10,371 nucleotides of DNA from Dysgonomonas sp. Its GTDB lineage: Bacteria; Bacteroidota; Bacteroidia; Bacteroidales; Dysgonomonadaceae. Positions 1 to 7,306 of this stretch are shown one piece after another. The stretch lies in NCBI GenBank assembly GCA_003523545.1, contig DQAM01000442.1, positions 1-10,371 of the forward strand. Reading direction: 5' to 3'. The notes beneath the pieces were generated by a model, which saw only the letters and a program-made list of their open reading frames with translations, was not told the origin of the DNA and did no database searches. Each line of letters opens with the position of its first letter. Within the stretch, counting starts at the first letter, position 1. The position numbers and the translations under genes are program-made.

Positions 1-1764
1 GATCTTGTCGTTATAAATGCCTACCCACTTCTTATATAATTTTTCTTTTTCGGGTGTCAGCAGATAAGATTCTTTTACGTTGGGGTTGTCTCTGGGATAA
101 GTGAATTTGGAGCCCACAACAGCCCCGATTCCGATCTGAGTGGGGAAATCGTTTCCGTTGTCACTCAATTCTACGTGGTCGGCATAATAGGCTATCTGAT
201 CGAAAATGGCCCTGTATACTTTTCCTTTCAGACGGATCTGCCAGCTCGATGTAGGATCGGAAGAGACTGCCTGGTTCATATAAGGCATATTGAAAAAGTT
301 CATCGCCGTGCCGCATGGACAATTCTGAATGACGGCGTGCGGCTTATACTTCCGTGCTGTTTCATACACATTTTCGAAATAAGTAGGTAAAAGCTCGAAT
401 GATTGTTCGGGATATTCTAGTCCGCTGTGCCTGTTATGATCGGCCAGACAGAGGTTCAGATGTTGTCCGTCCATCTTGAGCCCGTCGAAATCCCAGGTTT
501 TCAAAAACATTTTCAGAACTTCTTCGGTATGCTTTTTGGTGTATGGATTTACAGGTGAAAGGTAATAGCTGTCCCACCATGAAATGTATTCGGGAATACC
601 TTCTGAGGTTTTGAGCATAGCTTCCGGTGTTGTCTTCAATAAGTTGGAGCCGGGGTCGGCCGCCAAAGGTGCCCACCATAATTTTGCTTTCATACCATGT
701 TTATGTATTTCGTCGGCAATCCGGCGCATATCTTTATCTCCTCCGGGAAAACGGCTGTTTGTCTTCCAGTCTCCTTCACAAATCTGGAAACCATCGTCTA
801 CATCCACCCACTTGAATCCCAGTTCTTTTACTTTAGGCAAAGTCTGAATAACTTCGTTTATGGTGAATGTCCGTTCGTACCCCCATGCACACCATACAGC
901 TTCGTAAGCTTCCGGTTCGGACTCGGCAAACTTGATTCCCCGCTCATTCTGCATATACTTGGAGAACTGCCTTACCGGATCGAAAAAATCCCCTTTATGT
1001 ATGGAAATAAATGTGCTGTAAGTGTGGATGGTGTCATTCTTCTTGAAGCGTATTGCTTCGGGATATTCATATTCGATACCTAAGGAGGCATAGGTATCGT
1101 GCAGGTTCATCTGAACGGGCATATTTACCAGGCGGGTTATATCTTCGCGCAAGCCGACAGCAATTCCGCCGTCTTTTCTCCATAAGTCCAGAACCGGTAT
1201 TCCGCCGCCATAATCGGAATTATTCATTCCCATAAAGTTTTTATAACTATAACCGGGTGTTACAGGAAGTATCCAATCGTCGCGCCTGCTGCTGGAACTA
1301 GCCTGTAAAGACCAGATTACACTATCGGTATTCTGGTCGATACGCAGATTATGGTTCATCCACGAAGTCACATAGGCATCTTTTTCTCCCCGGTTGATGT
1401 AGCTGATATCGCACCATATCATATCGGGATAATCAGGTGAAACGGTTATATTTACTTGTTTTTCTATAGAGAAGCCGTTTTCATTGTATACACCTGTAAA
1501 GTGATACAGATCGTTTTCCCCGTTTTTTTCGTTAGCAGCTTCTTTCAGATTAAAATCTTTGGCTGTAAATTCCCTTGCAGTCAGGTAATCGGCAGGTATA
1601 TATTCTTTGTAGATTTCTGCTGCTCCTTCTTTTTGGGAACCGACATAAATATGCATCTTGTCGTCTATCCTGTAAATAAGGCTGCCCGAAATTATATCAT
1701 GGCTGCTTTCTTTACATCCGATCAACGACAGTATACATGCCAGAACAGGTATTAGTTTTTTCAT
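1..1764 (-). CDS. GH36-family alpha-galactosidase-like lipoprotein (3' end off window)
   Basis: An open frame of 588 codons runs from the ATG at 1764 to the left edge with no stop, so the C-terminus is missing. The N-terminus is a lipoprotein signal peptide with lipobox LIGC, the lipidated Cys being residue 17, so the enzyme is probably anchored in the outer membrane or exposed at the surface. Residues about 25-270 look like the N-terminal beta-sandwich. The clan GH-D barrel follows, with WCAW (291-294), VDDG (322-325), a GDW...RFPGG stretch (331-342), WWAP (363-366), the predicted nucleophile Asp432 in LKMDG and the predicted acid/base Asp503 in SSDPTSSW. GH36 enzymes hydrolyse alpha-galactosides, and some members act on alpha-N-acetylgalactosaminides. 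It is last in the agaS-gatZ-pfkB-gatY operon, 44 bp after the aldolase. That context makes an alpha-GalNAc substrate possible, but the visible sequence does not decide it. Probably about 100-150 residues are missing, mainly the C-terminal beta domain. Confidence 0.88.
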   Translation of the reverse strand, partial: MKKLIPVLACILSLIGCKESSHDIISGSLIYRIDDKMHIYVGSQKEGAAEIYKEYIPADYLTAREFTAKDFNLKEAANEKNGENDLYHFTGVYNENGFSIEKQVNITVSPDYPDMIWCDISYINRGEKDAYVTSWMNHNLRIDQNTDSVIWSLQASSSSRRDDWILPVTPGYSYKNFMGMNNSDYGGGIPVLDLWRKDGGIAVGLREDITRLVNMPVQMNLHDTYASLGIEYEYPEAIRFKKNDTIHTYSTFISIHKGDFFDPVRQFSKYMQNERGIKFAESEPEAYEAVWCAWGYERTFTINEVIQTLPKVKELGFKWVDVDDGFQICEGDWKTNSRFPGGDKDMRRIADEIHKHGMKAKLWWAPLAADPGSNLLKTTPEAMLKTSEGIPEYISWWDSYYLSPVNPYTKKHTEEVLKMFLKTWDFDGLKMDGQHLNLCLADHNRHSGLEYPEQSFELLPTYFENVYETARKYKPHAVIQNCPCGTAMNFFNMPYMNQAVSSDPTSSWQIRLKGKVYRAIFDQIAYYADHVELSDNGNDFPTQIGIGAVVGSKFTYPRDNPNVKESYLLTPEKEKLYKKWVGIYNDKI

Positions 1765-1808
1765 GGGCTGATATTAAAATGTTATAGGATTATCCGGTTT
1801 ATCTTCGG

Positions 1809-2627
1809 TTATCTGATAGTAACCACACTGTATTTTGCTTTCAGTAGTTCGACTACTTTATCTATCGCTTTCGGAAATACTTTCCGAAGGTCGATTTCGT
1901 TCGAACCGTTCATCGTATCTTTGAGGTTCCGCATAAAAGTATCTTTGATTTCGGTAGCCAGATTTATTTTGCTGATGCCATTATCAATCGCTTCACTTAG
2001 TATGTCATCAGGAATTCCGGAACTTCCGTGAAGTACAAGTACTACATCTGTGGCTTTATGTATGTCGGCCAGCCTTTGTATATCCAGCTTGGGGGCTGAC
2101 TTATAGAATCCGTGAGCCGAGCCGATCGCTATTGCCAGAGCATCTACTCCTGTCTGGTTTACAAAGCTGACAGCCTCGTCCACGGTAGTAAATTCTCCCT
2201 GCTGTTCCTGTCCTAATTTGGCTACATAACCTAATTCGGCCTCCACATTTGCACCATAAGGCTTAGCCAGTTCGACTACTTTAGACGTTATTTCCACATT
2301 CTCTCCAAAAGGCTTGTCGCTGGCATCTATCATCACTGAATCAAAACCCATATCCAGGCACCGGTGGACTAATTCGGGACTGTGGCCGTGATCGAGGTGT
2401 ATCCAGCCTTCTACACCGTAATCTTTTAGTCCCTGCCGTGCCATTTGCAGAGCGGCTCTCATTCCCATGTATTCGATTGAGCTGGAAGTCAGCTGTAAAA
2501 TAACCGGAACGTTAAGTTGAGATGACGCAGTCAGAATGGCTGTAAGCGTTTCGAAATTATAGAAATTGGTAGCCAGCAAGGCTTTCTTTTCAGCCTGATA
2601 TTCTTTCAATTTTTCCTGTACTTTCAT
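1809..2627 (-). CDS. gatY: class II ketose-bisphosphate aldolase, GatY/KbaY type (tagatose-1,6-bisphosphate aldolase)
   Basis: The 272-residue protein is a zinc-dependent class II aldolase of the cytoplasm. Such enzymes split a ketose-1,6-bisphosphate into dihydroxyacetone phosphate and glyceraldehyde-3-phosphate. The family pattern is complete: LDHG with the catalytic Asp79 and zinc ligand His80, VEAELG (128-133) with conserved acidic residues, IAIGSAHG with zinc ligand His172, LVLHGSSG with zinc ligand His200, and the phosphate-binding stretch GISKINLATE (217-226). Length is close to the roughly 285 residues of E. coli GatY and KbaY. The start ATG overlaps the stop of the kinase gene by four bases (ATGA), so the two are translationally coupled. 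Sequence alone does not separate tagatose- from fructose-bisphosphate aldolases. The adjacent GatZ-like and AgaS-like genes favour the tagatose isomer. Confidence 0.92.
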   Translation of the reverse strand: MKVQEKLKEYQAEKKALLATNFYNFETLTAILTASSQLNVPVILQLTSSSIEYMGMRAALQMARQGLKDYGVEGWIHLDHGHSPELVHRCLDMGFDSVMIDASDKPFGENVEITSKVVELAKPYGANVEAELGYVAKLGQEQQGEFTTVDEAVSFVNQTGVDALAIAIGSAHGFYKSAPKLDIQRLADIHKATDVVLVLHGSSGIPDDILSEAIDNGISKINLATEIKDTFMRNLKDTMNGSNEIDLRKVFPKAIDKVVELLKAKYSVVTIR

Positions 2628-3580
2628 AACCAGCTTATATCTTTATTGAATATTTTTTTTGCAGTGCTTTTCAGTTTCTCTCTGCTATTGAAAGCAGAAG
2701 TCCCTCCGGCCGAAGTAGTGTTGAGCGCTCCTGCCAGATTTCCGAAATCCTGGCAATCGGGTAGGGGAGCTCCTTTTATGTAACGGGCTATAAACCCGGA
2801 ATTGAAACTGTCGCCCGCACCGATCGAATCTGTTACATTCTGGTTGATGTATGCCGGAAGCGGATTTATTGTGCCGTCCTTATCGATTAATAAAGATCCT
2901 CTCGATCCCTGCTTTATAACACATGTATTCATGTATGGGCGGATGCGGTTGATTGCTTCCTGAATGCCGTTAGACCCTGTCATGCAGCATAATTCGGTTT
3001 CGTTAGGCAGAAATACTGAGATCAACGGAAGAAGTTCTTTGTAATCGAAATCCCATTTTTCGACCGGATCCCATTGCGTATCGAGCGAAGTCGTCGCACC
3101 GTTTTGTCTGGCTAGTTCGTATATTCGTTTCAAGTCCTTTTTTATTCCTGACTGCATGAAAATAGACGATACATGGATGTGCCTGGCTCTTTTGAAAATG
3201 CCTGGGTCTATATCCTCGAGGGTCATAACATCCATAGTTCCCTGAAACGTAACGTTGGCCCTGTCTTCATCATAACTCATTACAATAGTCGCCCCCGTTG
3301 GGATGGAAGGATGCTCGATCAGCATCGAGGTATCCACGCCTTTTGCGTTCAATTCTTTACGTACCAGTCCACCCAAAATATCTTTTCCTATCATACCGAC
3401 GATTGCCACTTTCATTCCCAGGGCAGCCGCATTGGCGGCAAAGATAGCCGTAGAACTACCCAGTGTAACCAGCATATCCTTTGCAAATATTTCCTTGCCG
3501 ATGACGGGCATCCCGTCGATTCCGTTCAGGATTATATCTGCATTCAGTTCTCCTATTGCAATTATATCAAACTCTTTCAT
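2624..3580 (-). CDS. PfkB/ribokinase-family sugar (phosphate) kinase
   Basis: The 318-residue protein is a PfkB-family ATP-dependent carbohydrate kinase. The N-terminal strand IIAIGELNADIIL (6-18) is typical. The substrate-side glycine motif near 40-55 is altered to LGSSTAIFAANAAALG rather than GG.xxN. Other landmarks are LPNETEL (191-197), KQGSRG (223-228) and the PfkB signature DSIGAGDSFNSGF (251-263) with the catalytic base Asp257. The start ATG shares one base with the stop of the GatZ-like gene (TGATG), and the end overlaps the aldolase gene by four bases. By position it should supply the phosphorylation of tagatose-6-phosphate at C1 before aldol cleavage, as LacC does in Gram-positive bacteria. 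The sequence is more ribokinase-like than LacC-like as far as I can judge, so phosphorylation of another sugar in the same pathway remains possible. Confidence 0.9.
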   Translation of the reverse strand: MKEFDIIAIGELNADIILNGIDGMPVIGKEIFAKDMLVTLGSSTAIFAANAAALGMKVAIVGMIGKDILGGLVRKELNAKGVDTSMLIEHPSIPTGATIVMSYDEDRANVTFQGTMDVMTLEDIDPGIFKRARHIHVSSIFMQSGIKKDLKRIYELARQNGATTSLDTQWDPVEKWDFDYKELLPLISVFLPNETELCCMTGSNGIQEAINRIRPYMNTCVIKQGSRGSLLIDKDGTINPLPAYINQNVTDSIGAGDSFNSGFIARYIKGAPLPDCQDFGNLAGALNTTSAGGTSAFNSREKLKSTAKKIFNKDISWL

Positions 3581-4830
3581 CAGAGGTAATTATTTAGATT
3601 TACAAGATTAAAAGCATTAAAATATTTATCCATATCGCGTTCTATAGTACTCAGTACAATCTCTTCGGCATCTATTCCCAGATTTCCCAGATTTTCGTAT
3701 AAGCGCAATCGTGCAGCAATTATTTCGGGATTTTGGTAAATATACCGGCAGCAAGTCTGTATAATCCATTCCTGTCTTTCGGGAGCCAATTCATGAAGCT
3801 GTTTCCCCTTTTCTCCGGCTTTAAGCCATTTCTGCCAGCGGTTCGAATCTATAACTGCTTGTTTCAACTCAGCCTGTATATTTGACAATGCGGCCACTTT
3901 TCCTTCGGTATGGTATATTCTTTCCAGTTCTTCCAGTTCCATCAAAGCCTTATATTCACTGATTGTAAATTCCGGGCCTACATTAGCAGCACCTATTCCG
4001 CACAAAGGATAATCATATGGATTTTCTACTGCATCCGTATAATGGCCTTTTATAAAACTTCCGTATTTCGCGGCTTTAGCAGTAAGTTTTCTTGCTACTT
4101 CTTTATCGAAGACTATAGTATGCAGATCGGTACCTACTTTCCCAACAATGAAACACGGCCATACTTTCTGCAATCCGGCATTTTTTAATCCATCCCGGAG
4201 CAATTCGAGGAATAAATCGAAAGTCTTTTCGTCGGCAAGACCGCCCTCAACCTCTTCGGTACCTACTTCGTAAGAGATTGCAGGTAAATTATTTTGCTTT
4301 CTGAACTTTTCGACATGTGCTATCAGTTCTACAGTACGGGATGCGACTACCCGTATATCGATAACACTGTCTTTTTCGATATGAATATCGACAGTCGGGT
4401 CTACGTGTAACAGGTCGTAGCCGGCCAGAACCGCGTCTTCAAAAGATTTTTTCACCCCGTTCATTGCTTTATCAATATCCCATTTCTCTTTAGCCTGAAT
4501 ATCTTTGAGCCAGGGACCACCGTGGTCGATTGCAACAATATACTGTCCCTTATAATTAATACGGGATGCTTCTATTTCAAGCATTTTCGTAAACTGTTTT
4601 TGGGTAAGGCCGGTATATCCCCCGTCTCCATCTATCTGGTTTAGAGTTGCGGCATATTTTATGGGAGCATTGTTCCTTTTGGCTGCCCTCAGAGATGCTT
4701 TAATTACAGACATCGAATTGGGACAAACGGCCAATAAAGTGCGTTTTACTCCTGTTGCAGACTCTAATTCTCTTATTATCTCCAGTATACTCTCCGTTTT
4801 TGGCTTTGTTTCTACACTCTCACGCAACAT
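3580..4830 (-). CDS. gatZ: GatZ/KbaZ-family protein (tagatose-bisphosphate aldolase non-catalytic subunit, or sugar-phosphate enzyme)
   Basis: The protein belongs to the GatZ/KbaZ family (Pfam Tagatose_6_P_K). In E. coli, GatZ and KbaZ are needed for full activity and stability of the GatY and KbaY aldolases. Homologues have also been annotated as tagatose-6-phosphate kinase (AgaZ). Family landmarks, numbered from the ATG at 4830, are NQIDGDGGYTG (64-74), a DHGG motif (102-105), HVDPT (142-146), YEVGTEEVEGG (187-197), VGKVGTDLH (229-237) and KGHYTD (261-266). The length of 416 residues matches GatZ (420) and KbaZ (426). A TTG at 4842 would add four residues; I prefer the ATG because it is the stronger start codon and the added residues carry no family features. 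The gene follows agaS by 53 bp and overlaps the kinase by one base. The many conserved His, Asp and Glu residues suggest it may have its own metal-dependent chemistry rather than being a pure chaperone. Confidence 0.87.
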   Translation of the reverse strand: MLRESVETKPKTESILEIIRELESATGVKRTLLAVCPNSMSVIKASLRAAKRNNAPIKYAATLNQIDGDGGYTGLTQKQFTKMLEIEASRINYKGQYIVAIDHGGPWLKDIQAKEKWDIDKAMNGVKKSFEDAVLAGYDLLHVDPTVDIHIEKDSVIDIRVVASRTVELIAHVEKFRKQNNLPAISYEVGTEEVEGGLADEKTFDLFLELLRDGLKNAGLQKVWPCFIVGKVGTDLHTIVFDKEVARKLTAKAAKYGSFIKGHYTDAVENPYDYPLCGIGAANVGPEFTISEYKALMELEELERIYHTEGKVAALSNIQAELKQAVIDSNRWQKWLKAGEKGKQLHELAPERQEWIIQTCCRYIYQNPEIIAARLRLYENLGNLGIDAEEIVLSTIERDMDKYFNAFNLVNLNNYL

Positions 4831-4883
4831 TGTTCTTGTCAATTTAATAATTAAAAAAATAATACCAGCTTATTTATCCCAAT

Positions 4884-6056
4884 TTAATATTTGTAAATTT
4901 CCACTCCTTCTACAACACGGGCAATATTGCCGGAAACCGATGGGGAATCCGGATTGAAACCCATATCTACGGATTTAAAGAATGCAAGTAATTGACCGGC
5001 TAATACTTCTGCAATAAAAATATATCCGTTGTCCTTCATAATCTCCTGTTTTATATTTACTTCAAGGTCGAATCTTACAGAAGGGACATCTGCTTTTTTG
5101 CCGGATACAGCAATTTGTGCGACTACTTTATTATTTATATTTATCTGTTTAACCAGATCCCTTTCGTAAGAAAATACATAATCGTCATCCGAGAAAAAAT
5201 AAACCAGCAGGGTTTCGTCATTTATAGCAGCTTTGGGCCCATGGCGGAATCCCAGGAATGAATCGTATTTACAGATTACTTTTCCGTCTGTCATTTCCTG
5301 CATTTTCAGATGGCATTCTTCGGCAATTCCTTTTAGTTCTCCTGACCCTAAAAATATTACTCTCGAAAAATATTTTTTGCTTAGTTCTTCTAAATGAGAG
5401 CTGTACTGATCCAGAACAGACTGTGCATTCCGGCATAGTTCCTTTATATCTTCTTTTTTTGATTCCAGGATGTTTATGTCCAGTAGTAATAAACCGGCCA
5501 ACAGCATAGTCGAAAAGCTGCTGGTCATAGCAAGGCTTTTATCATTTGTCTCGGGAGGAAGCAGCAATAGGAGGTCATTGGAAGATATGCATGATGCAAG
5601 TATTCCGTCTTTATTGCAGGTAATGATTATATGCACTACCTCTTTGCATATTTTGTTTGCCAGGGTTACGGTAGCAATACTTTCGGGACTGTTTCCTGAC
5701 CTGGCAAATGAAATCAGAATAACTTTCTTGTTTTTGGGTAATAGTGATTCCGGATGTGTTATAATATCAGTCGTAGATATTGATTTACAGTTAAAATAGC
5801 CCTTTTTGCCATATATTACCGAAAGTATATTTCCTATGTAAGCAGACGTTCCGGCACCGGAAAATATAATCTCAACAGATTCTTTATCGAAATGTTTTGA
5901 TATAAAATCTTTTATCACTTCTTTGTTGTTTAGCAGAAGATTAAATTCTTTTTCCCAAACAGAAGGTTGTTGAAATATTTCTTTATAAGTATCTGTTTCA
6001 CTTTTATTTACAGTGATTTCTAGTGTGTCTTTATTACCTGTTGTATTAGTTCTCAT
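4884..6056 (-). CDS. agaS: AgaS-type SIS-domain sugar-phosphate isomerase/deaminase
   Basis: The 390-residue cytoplasmic protein has two SIS (sugar isomerase) domains and aligns by eye along its whole length with E. coli AgaS (384 residues). Shared landmarks are SGAGTSAYIGN (66-76), a SFARSGNSPES stretch (116-126), the PPETND...AMTSS region (167-180), LGSGELKG (236-243), GFRHGPK (269-275) and the C-terminal NPDSPSVSG (368-376). AgaS is reported to convert galactosamine-6-phosphate to tagatose-6-phosphate with release of ammonia. This gene is first in the operon and supplies substrate to the GatZ, PfkB and GatY products encoded just downstream. A promoter box and a GTTTCG operator lie directly upstream, facing the divergent DeoR-type regulator. 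The start at 6056 is the only ATG near the expected N-terminus. Related GlmS- and FrlB-type SIS enzymes are the main alternatives, but the AgaS match is clearly closer. Confidence 0.93.
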   Translation of the reverse strand: MRTNTTGNKDTLEITVNKSETDTYKEIFQQPSVWEKEFNLLLNNKEVIKDFISKHFDKESVEIIFSGAGTSAYIGNILSVIYGKKGYFNCKSISTTDIITHPESLLPKNKKVILISFARSGNSPESIATVTLANKICKEVVHIIITCNKDGILASCISSNDLLLLLPPETNDKSLAMTSSFSTMLLAGLLLLDINILESKKEDIKELCRNAQSVLDQYSSHLEELSKKYFSRVIFLGSGELKGIAEECHLKMQEMTDGKVICKYDSFLGFRHGPKAAINDETLLVYFFSDDDYVFSYERDLVKQININNKVVAQIAVSGKKADVPSVRFDLEVNIKQEIMKDNGYIFIAEVLAGQLLAFFKSVDMGFNPDSPSVSGNIARVVEGVEIYKY

Positions 6057-6090
6057 ATCATTATTTTATAATTGTAAGAAAGATATGATA

Positions 6091-6098
6091 CAAATTTA
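6091..6098 (-). promoter_or_regulatory. Bacteroidota -7 promoter box for the agaS operon
   Basis: On the minus strand this reads TAAATTTG, an exact match to the TAnnTTTG -7 consensus of Bacteroidota sigma-ABfr promoters. It lies 35 bp upstream of the agaS start codon, which implies a leader of about 25-30 nt. No clear TTTG -33 box is present; the expected place (about 6117-6122) reads TTTTCG and belongs to the adjacent operator. The position between gene and operator is what supports the call. Confidence 0.62.
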
Positions 6099-6100
6099 TG

Positions 6101-6122
6101 GTTTCGTAATGTGTTTCGAAAA
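6101..6122. promoter_or_regulatory. probable AgaR operator at the agaS promoter
   Basis: Two GTTTCG blocks occur at 6101-6106 and 6113-6118, the second followed by AAAA so that it forms the inverted repeat TTTCGAAA (6114-6121). The same GTTTCG/CGAAAC units build the larger palindrome at 6220-6244, and I noticed no other cluster of them in the intergenic DNA. DeoR-family regulators, including E. coli AgaR, are known to bind sites built from repeated TTTCR-like units. The site fills the space between the -7 box and the expected -33 region of the agaS promoter, where a bound repressor would block RNA polymerase. Confidence 0.6.
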
Positions 6123-6219
6123 TAATATTGTTGTAAATTTTTTGGATGTATTTTTATTATTGATGATTAATTAATTGTTTAATAATATTTTATATGTTAT
6201 TTGTGTTATGTAATTAAAT

Positions 6220-6244
6220 GTTTCGAAACGTTTCGAAACGTTTT
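6220..6244. promoter_or_regulatory. tandem palindromic operator in the divergent control region
   Basis: Positions 6220-6239 read GTTTCGAAACGTTTCGAAAC, a perfect 20-bp palindrome that is also a tandem repeat of a 10-bp unit. A third half-unit (GTTTT, 6240-6244) follows, so that a second perfect 18-bp palindrome is centred at 6234/6235. The site lies about 50 bp upstream of the agaR -7 box and about 120 bp, centre to centre, from the site at the agaS promoter. It is the most likely binding site of the DeoR-type regulator encoded at 6337-7122. It could give autoregulation, or loop to the agaS-side site. Confidence 0.68.
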
Positions 6245-6290
6245 ATTGGTAAAAAAACGAATGAAGATGATAATAATCTGATTTATTTAT

Positions 6291-6298
6291 TATATTTG
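6291..6298 (+). promoter_or_regulatory. Bacteroidota -7 promoter box for the agaR-like gene
   Basis: The sequence TATATTTG matches the TAnnTTTG consensus and lies 38 bp upstream of the regulator's ATG. The DNA around it is very AT-rich, as is usual before Bacteroidota genes. No good TTTG -33 box sits at the expected distance, so the strength of the promoter is uncertain. Confidence 0.5.
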
Positions 6299-6336
6299 TA
6301 GTGATTTAATATTATAATAGTAATTATCAGGTTGGT

Positions 6337-7122
6337 ATGAATAACACAGCTAAAGAAAGAAGAGCGCAGATTCTTCATAAATTGGAAAATAATCCGAATG
6401 TTAGTGTTTCAGAGTTAAGTAAAGAATTTGAGGTTTCGGAAGTTACGATACGTAAGGATCTGAACGAATTGAAAAGAAAAAATCTTCTGACACGGGTTCG
6501 TGGCGGCGCCATGAAATATCCTGATACAGATTCAGTTGATGATATTGCAATTGACAGGAAAAGTCTGTTTCATTACAAAGAGAAAAAGGCGATAGGGAGA
6601 TTGGCGGCATCCCTTATCAATGAAAATGAAACGATTTTGATCGATTCCGGTAGTACTACTCTCGAAATAGCCAAAAACCTCGAAGGGTTCCAAAAGCTTA
6701 CTATTATTACAAATGCTGTTAATATAGCGACAGAATTAGCAAAGTATAAAAGATTCAATATTATTATGTTAGGCGGGTTTATTCGGGATTCATCCCTATC
6801 GACTGTAGGATCGATTGCAGAATCTATTCTGAACATGTTTTATTGTGACAAATTGTTTTTGGGTGTCGATAGTATCAGTGTCGACAAGGGGCTGTCTACT
6901 ACAAATATAGAGGAAGCCAATATAAACCAGACCATGATGTCTATTTCGAAACGGACCATAGCTGTATTTGATTCTTCTAAATTTAATAAAAGGAATTTTG
7001 CCTTTATTGCCCCGATGGACAAAATCCATACCATTGTCACTGACGATAATATCGGCCGTGAACAACGCAGTCAGATAAAAGCTATGAATATTCAGCTGCA
7101 TATAGCTAATGTGCATAGATAA
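6337..7122 (+). CDS. agaR: DeoR/AgaR-family transcriptional repressor
   Basis: The 261-residue protein has the two-part layout of the DeoR family. An N-terminal winged helix-turn-helix (about 6-58) contains VSVSELSKEFEVSEVTIRKD (22-41) and ends in the family mark TRVRGGA (52-58). The C-terminal effector domain (about 80-235) is of the phosphosugar-isomerase fold, with IDSGSTT (102-108), TNAVNIA (125-131), MLGG (144-147), FLGVDSI (174-180) and a DSSKF motif (212-216). DeoR regulators of sugar operons usually respond to a phosphorylated sugar intermediate; here galactosamine-6-phosphate or tagatose phosphates would fit. It is read divergently from agaS across a 280-bp region with two GTTTCG-type operators, which strongly suggests it represses that operon and possibly itself. 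The name agaR rests on context; sequence alone supports only DeoR family. Confidence 0.9.
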   Translation: MNNTAKERRAQILHKLENNPNVSVSELSKEFEVSEVTIRKDLNELKRKNLLTRVRGGAMKYPDTDSVDDIAIDRKSLFHYKEKKAIGRLAASLINENETILIDSGSTTLEIAKNLEGFQKLTIITNAVNIATELAKYKRFNIIMLGGFIRDSSLSTVGSIAESILNMFYCDKLFLGVDSISVDKGLSTTNIEEANINQTMMSISKRTIAVFDSSKFNKRNFAFIAPMDKIHTIVTDDNIGREQRSQIKAMNIQLHIANVHR

Positions 7123-7127
7123 TTTTT
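7097..7127 (+). terminator. possible weak terminator at the end of the agaR-like gene
   Basis: A 7-bp stem including one G-T pair (TGCATAT at 7097-7103 with ATGTGCA at 7109-7115) lies in the last codons. It is followed seven bases later by a five-T run, and a nine-T run occurs at 7138-7146. The spacing between stem and T-run is longer than in a typical intrinsic terminator, so this is a weak call. Confidence 0.25.
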
Positions 7128-7260
7128 CTCATAAATCTTTTTTTTTGCAGAAATGAAATGGTATAGAATTTTGTATATGAAAAAGAACTGCTGTTTTCTA
7201 CTTTCTTGCTATAAATAATATCTATCTGCTGGTGCGCAGAGTAATTCTTTAAATAATACT

Positions 7261-7268
7261 TATATTTG
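7261..7268 (+). promoter_or_regulatory. Bacteroidota -7 promoter box for the MATE gene
   Basis: TATATTTG matches the TAnnTTTG consensus. A start of transcription shortly after it, near 7273-7276, would make a leader of about 185-190 nt before the MATE ATG and place the foldable element at 7307-7390 inside the transcript. No clear -33 box was found. Confidence 0.5.
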
Positions 7269-7306
7269 CATATATAAAAATCATATTGTCTGATTTATGA
7301 AATGGC

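Noticed and set aside
175..1755. Several plus-strand open frames of 60-128 codons across the GH36 gene.
   Set aside because: They lie opposite a continuous minus-strand frame with clear GH36 motifs, and their translations are low-complexity or Cys/Phe-rich with no domain features.
3173..4188. Plus-strand frames of 90-138 codons opposite the PfkB and GatZ genes.
   Set aside because: They are antisense shadows of well-recognised enzymes and have no leader, motif or family resemblance.
4842..4851. TTGACA upstream of the GatZ-like gene as a -35 promoter element.
   Set aside because: Bacteroidota promoters do not use the TTGACA/TATAAT pair, and no TAnnTTTG box lies at a suitable distance.
6573..7116. 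Three minus-strand frames across the DeoR-type regulator.
   Set aside because: The plus strand encodes a complete DeoR protein with both domains; the opposite frames overlap one another and show no motif.
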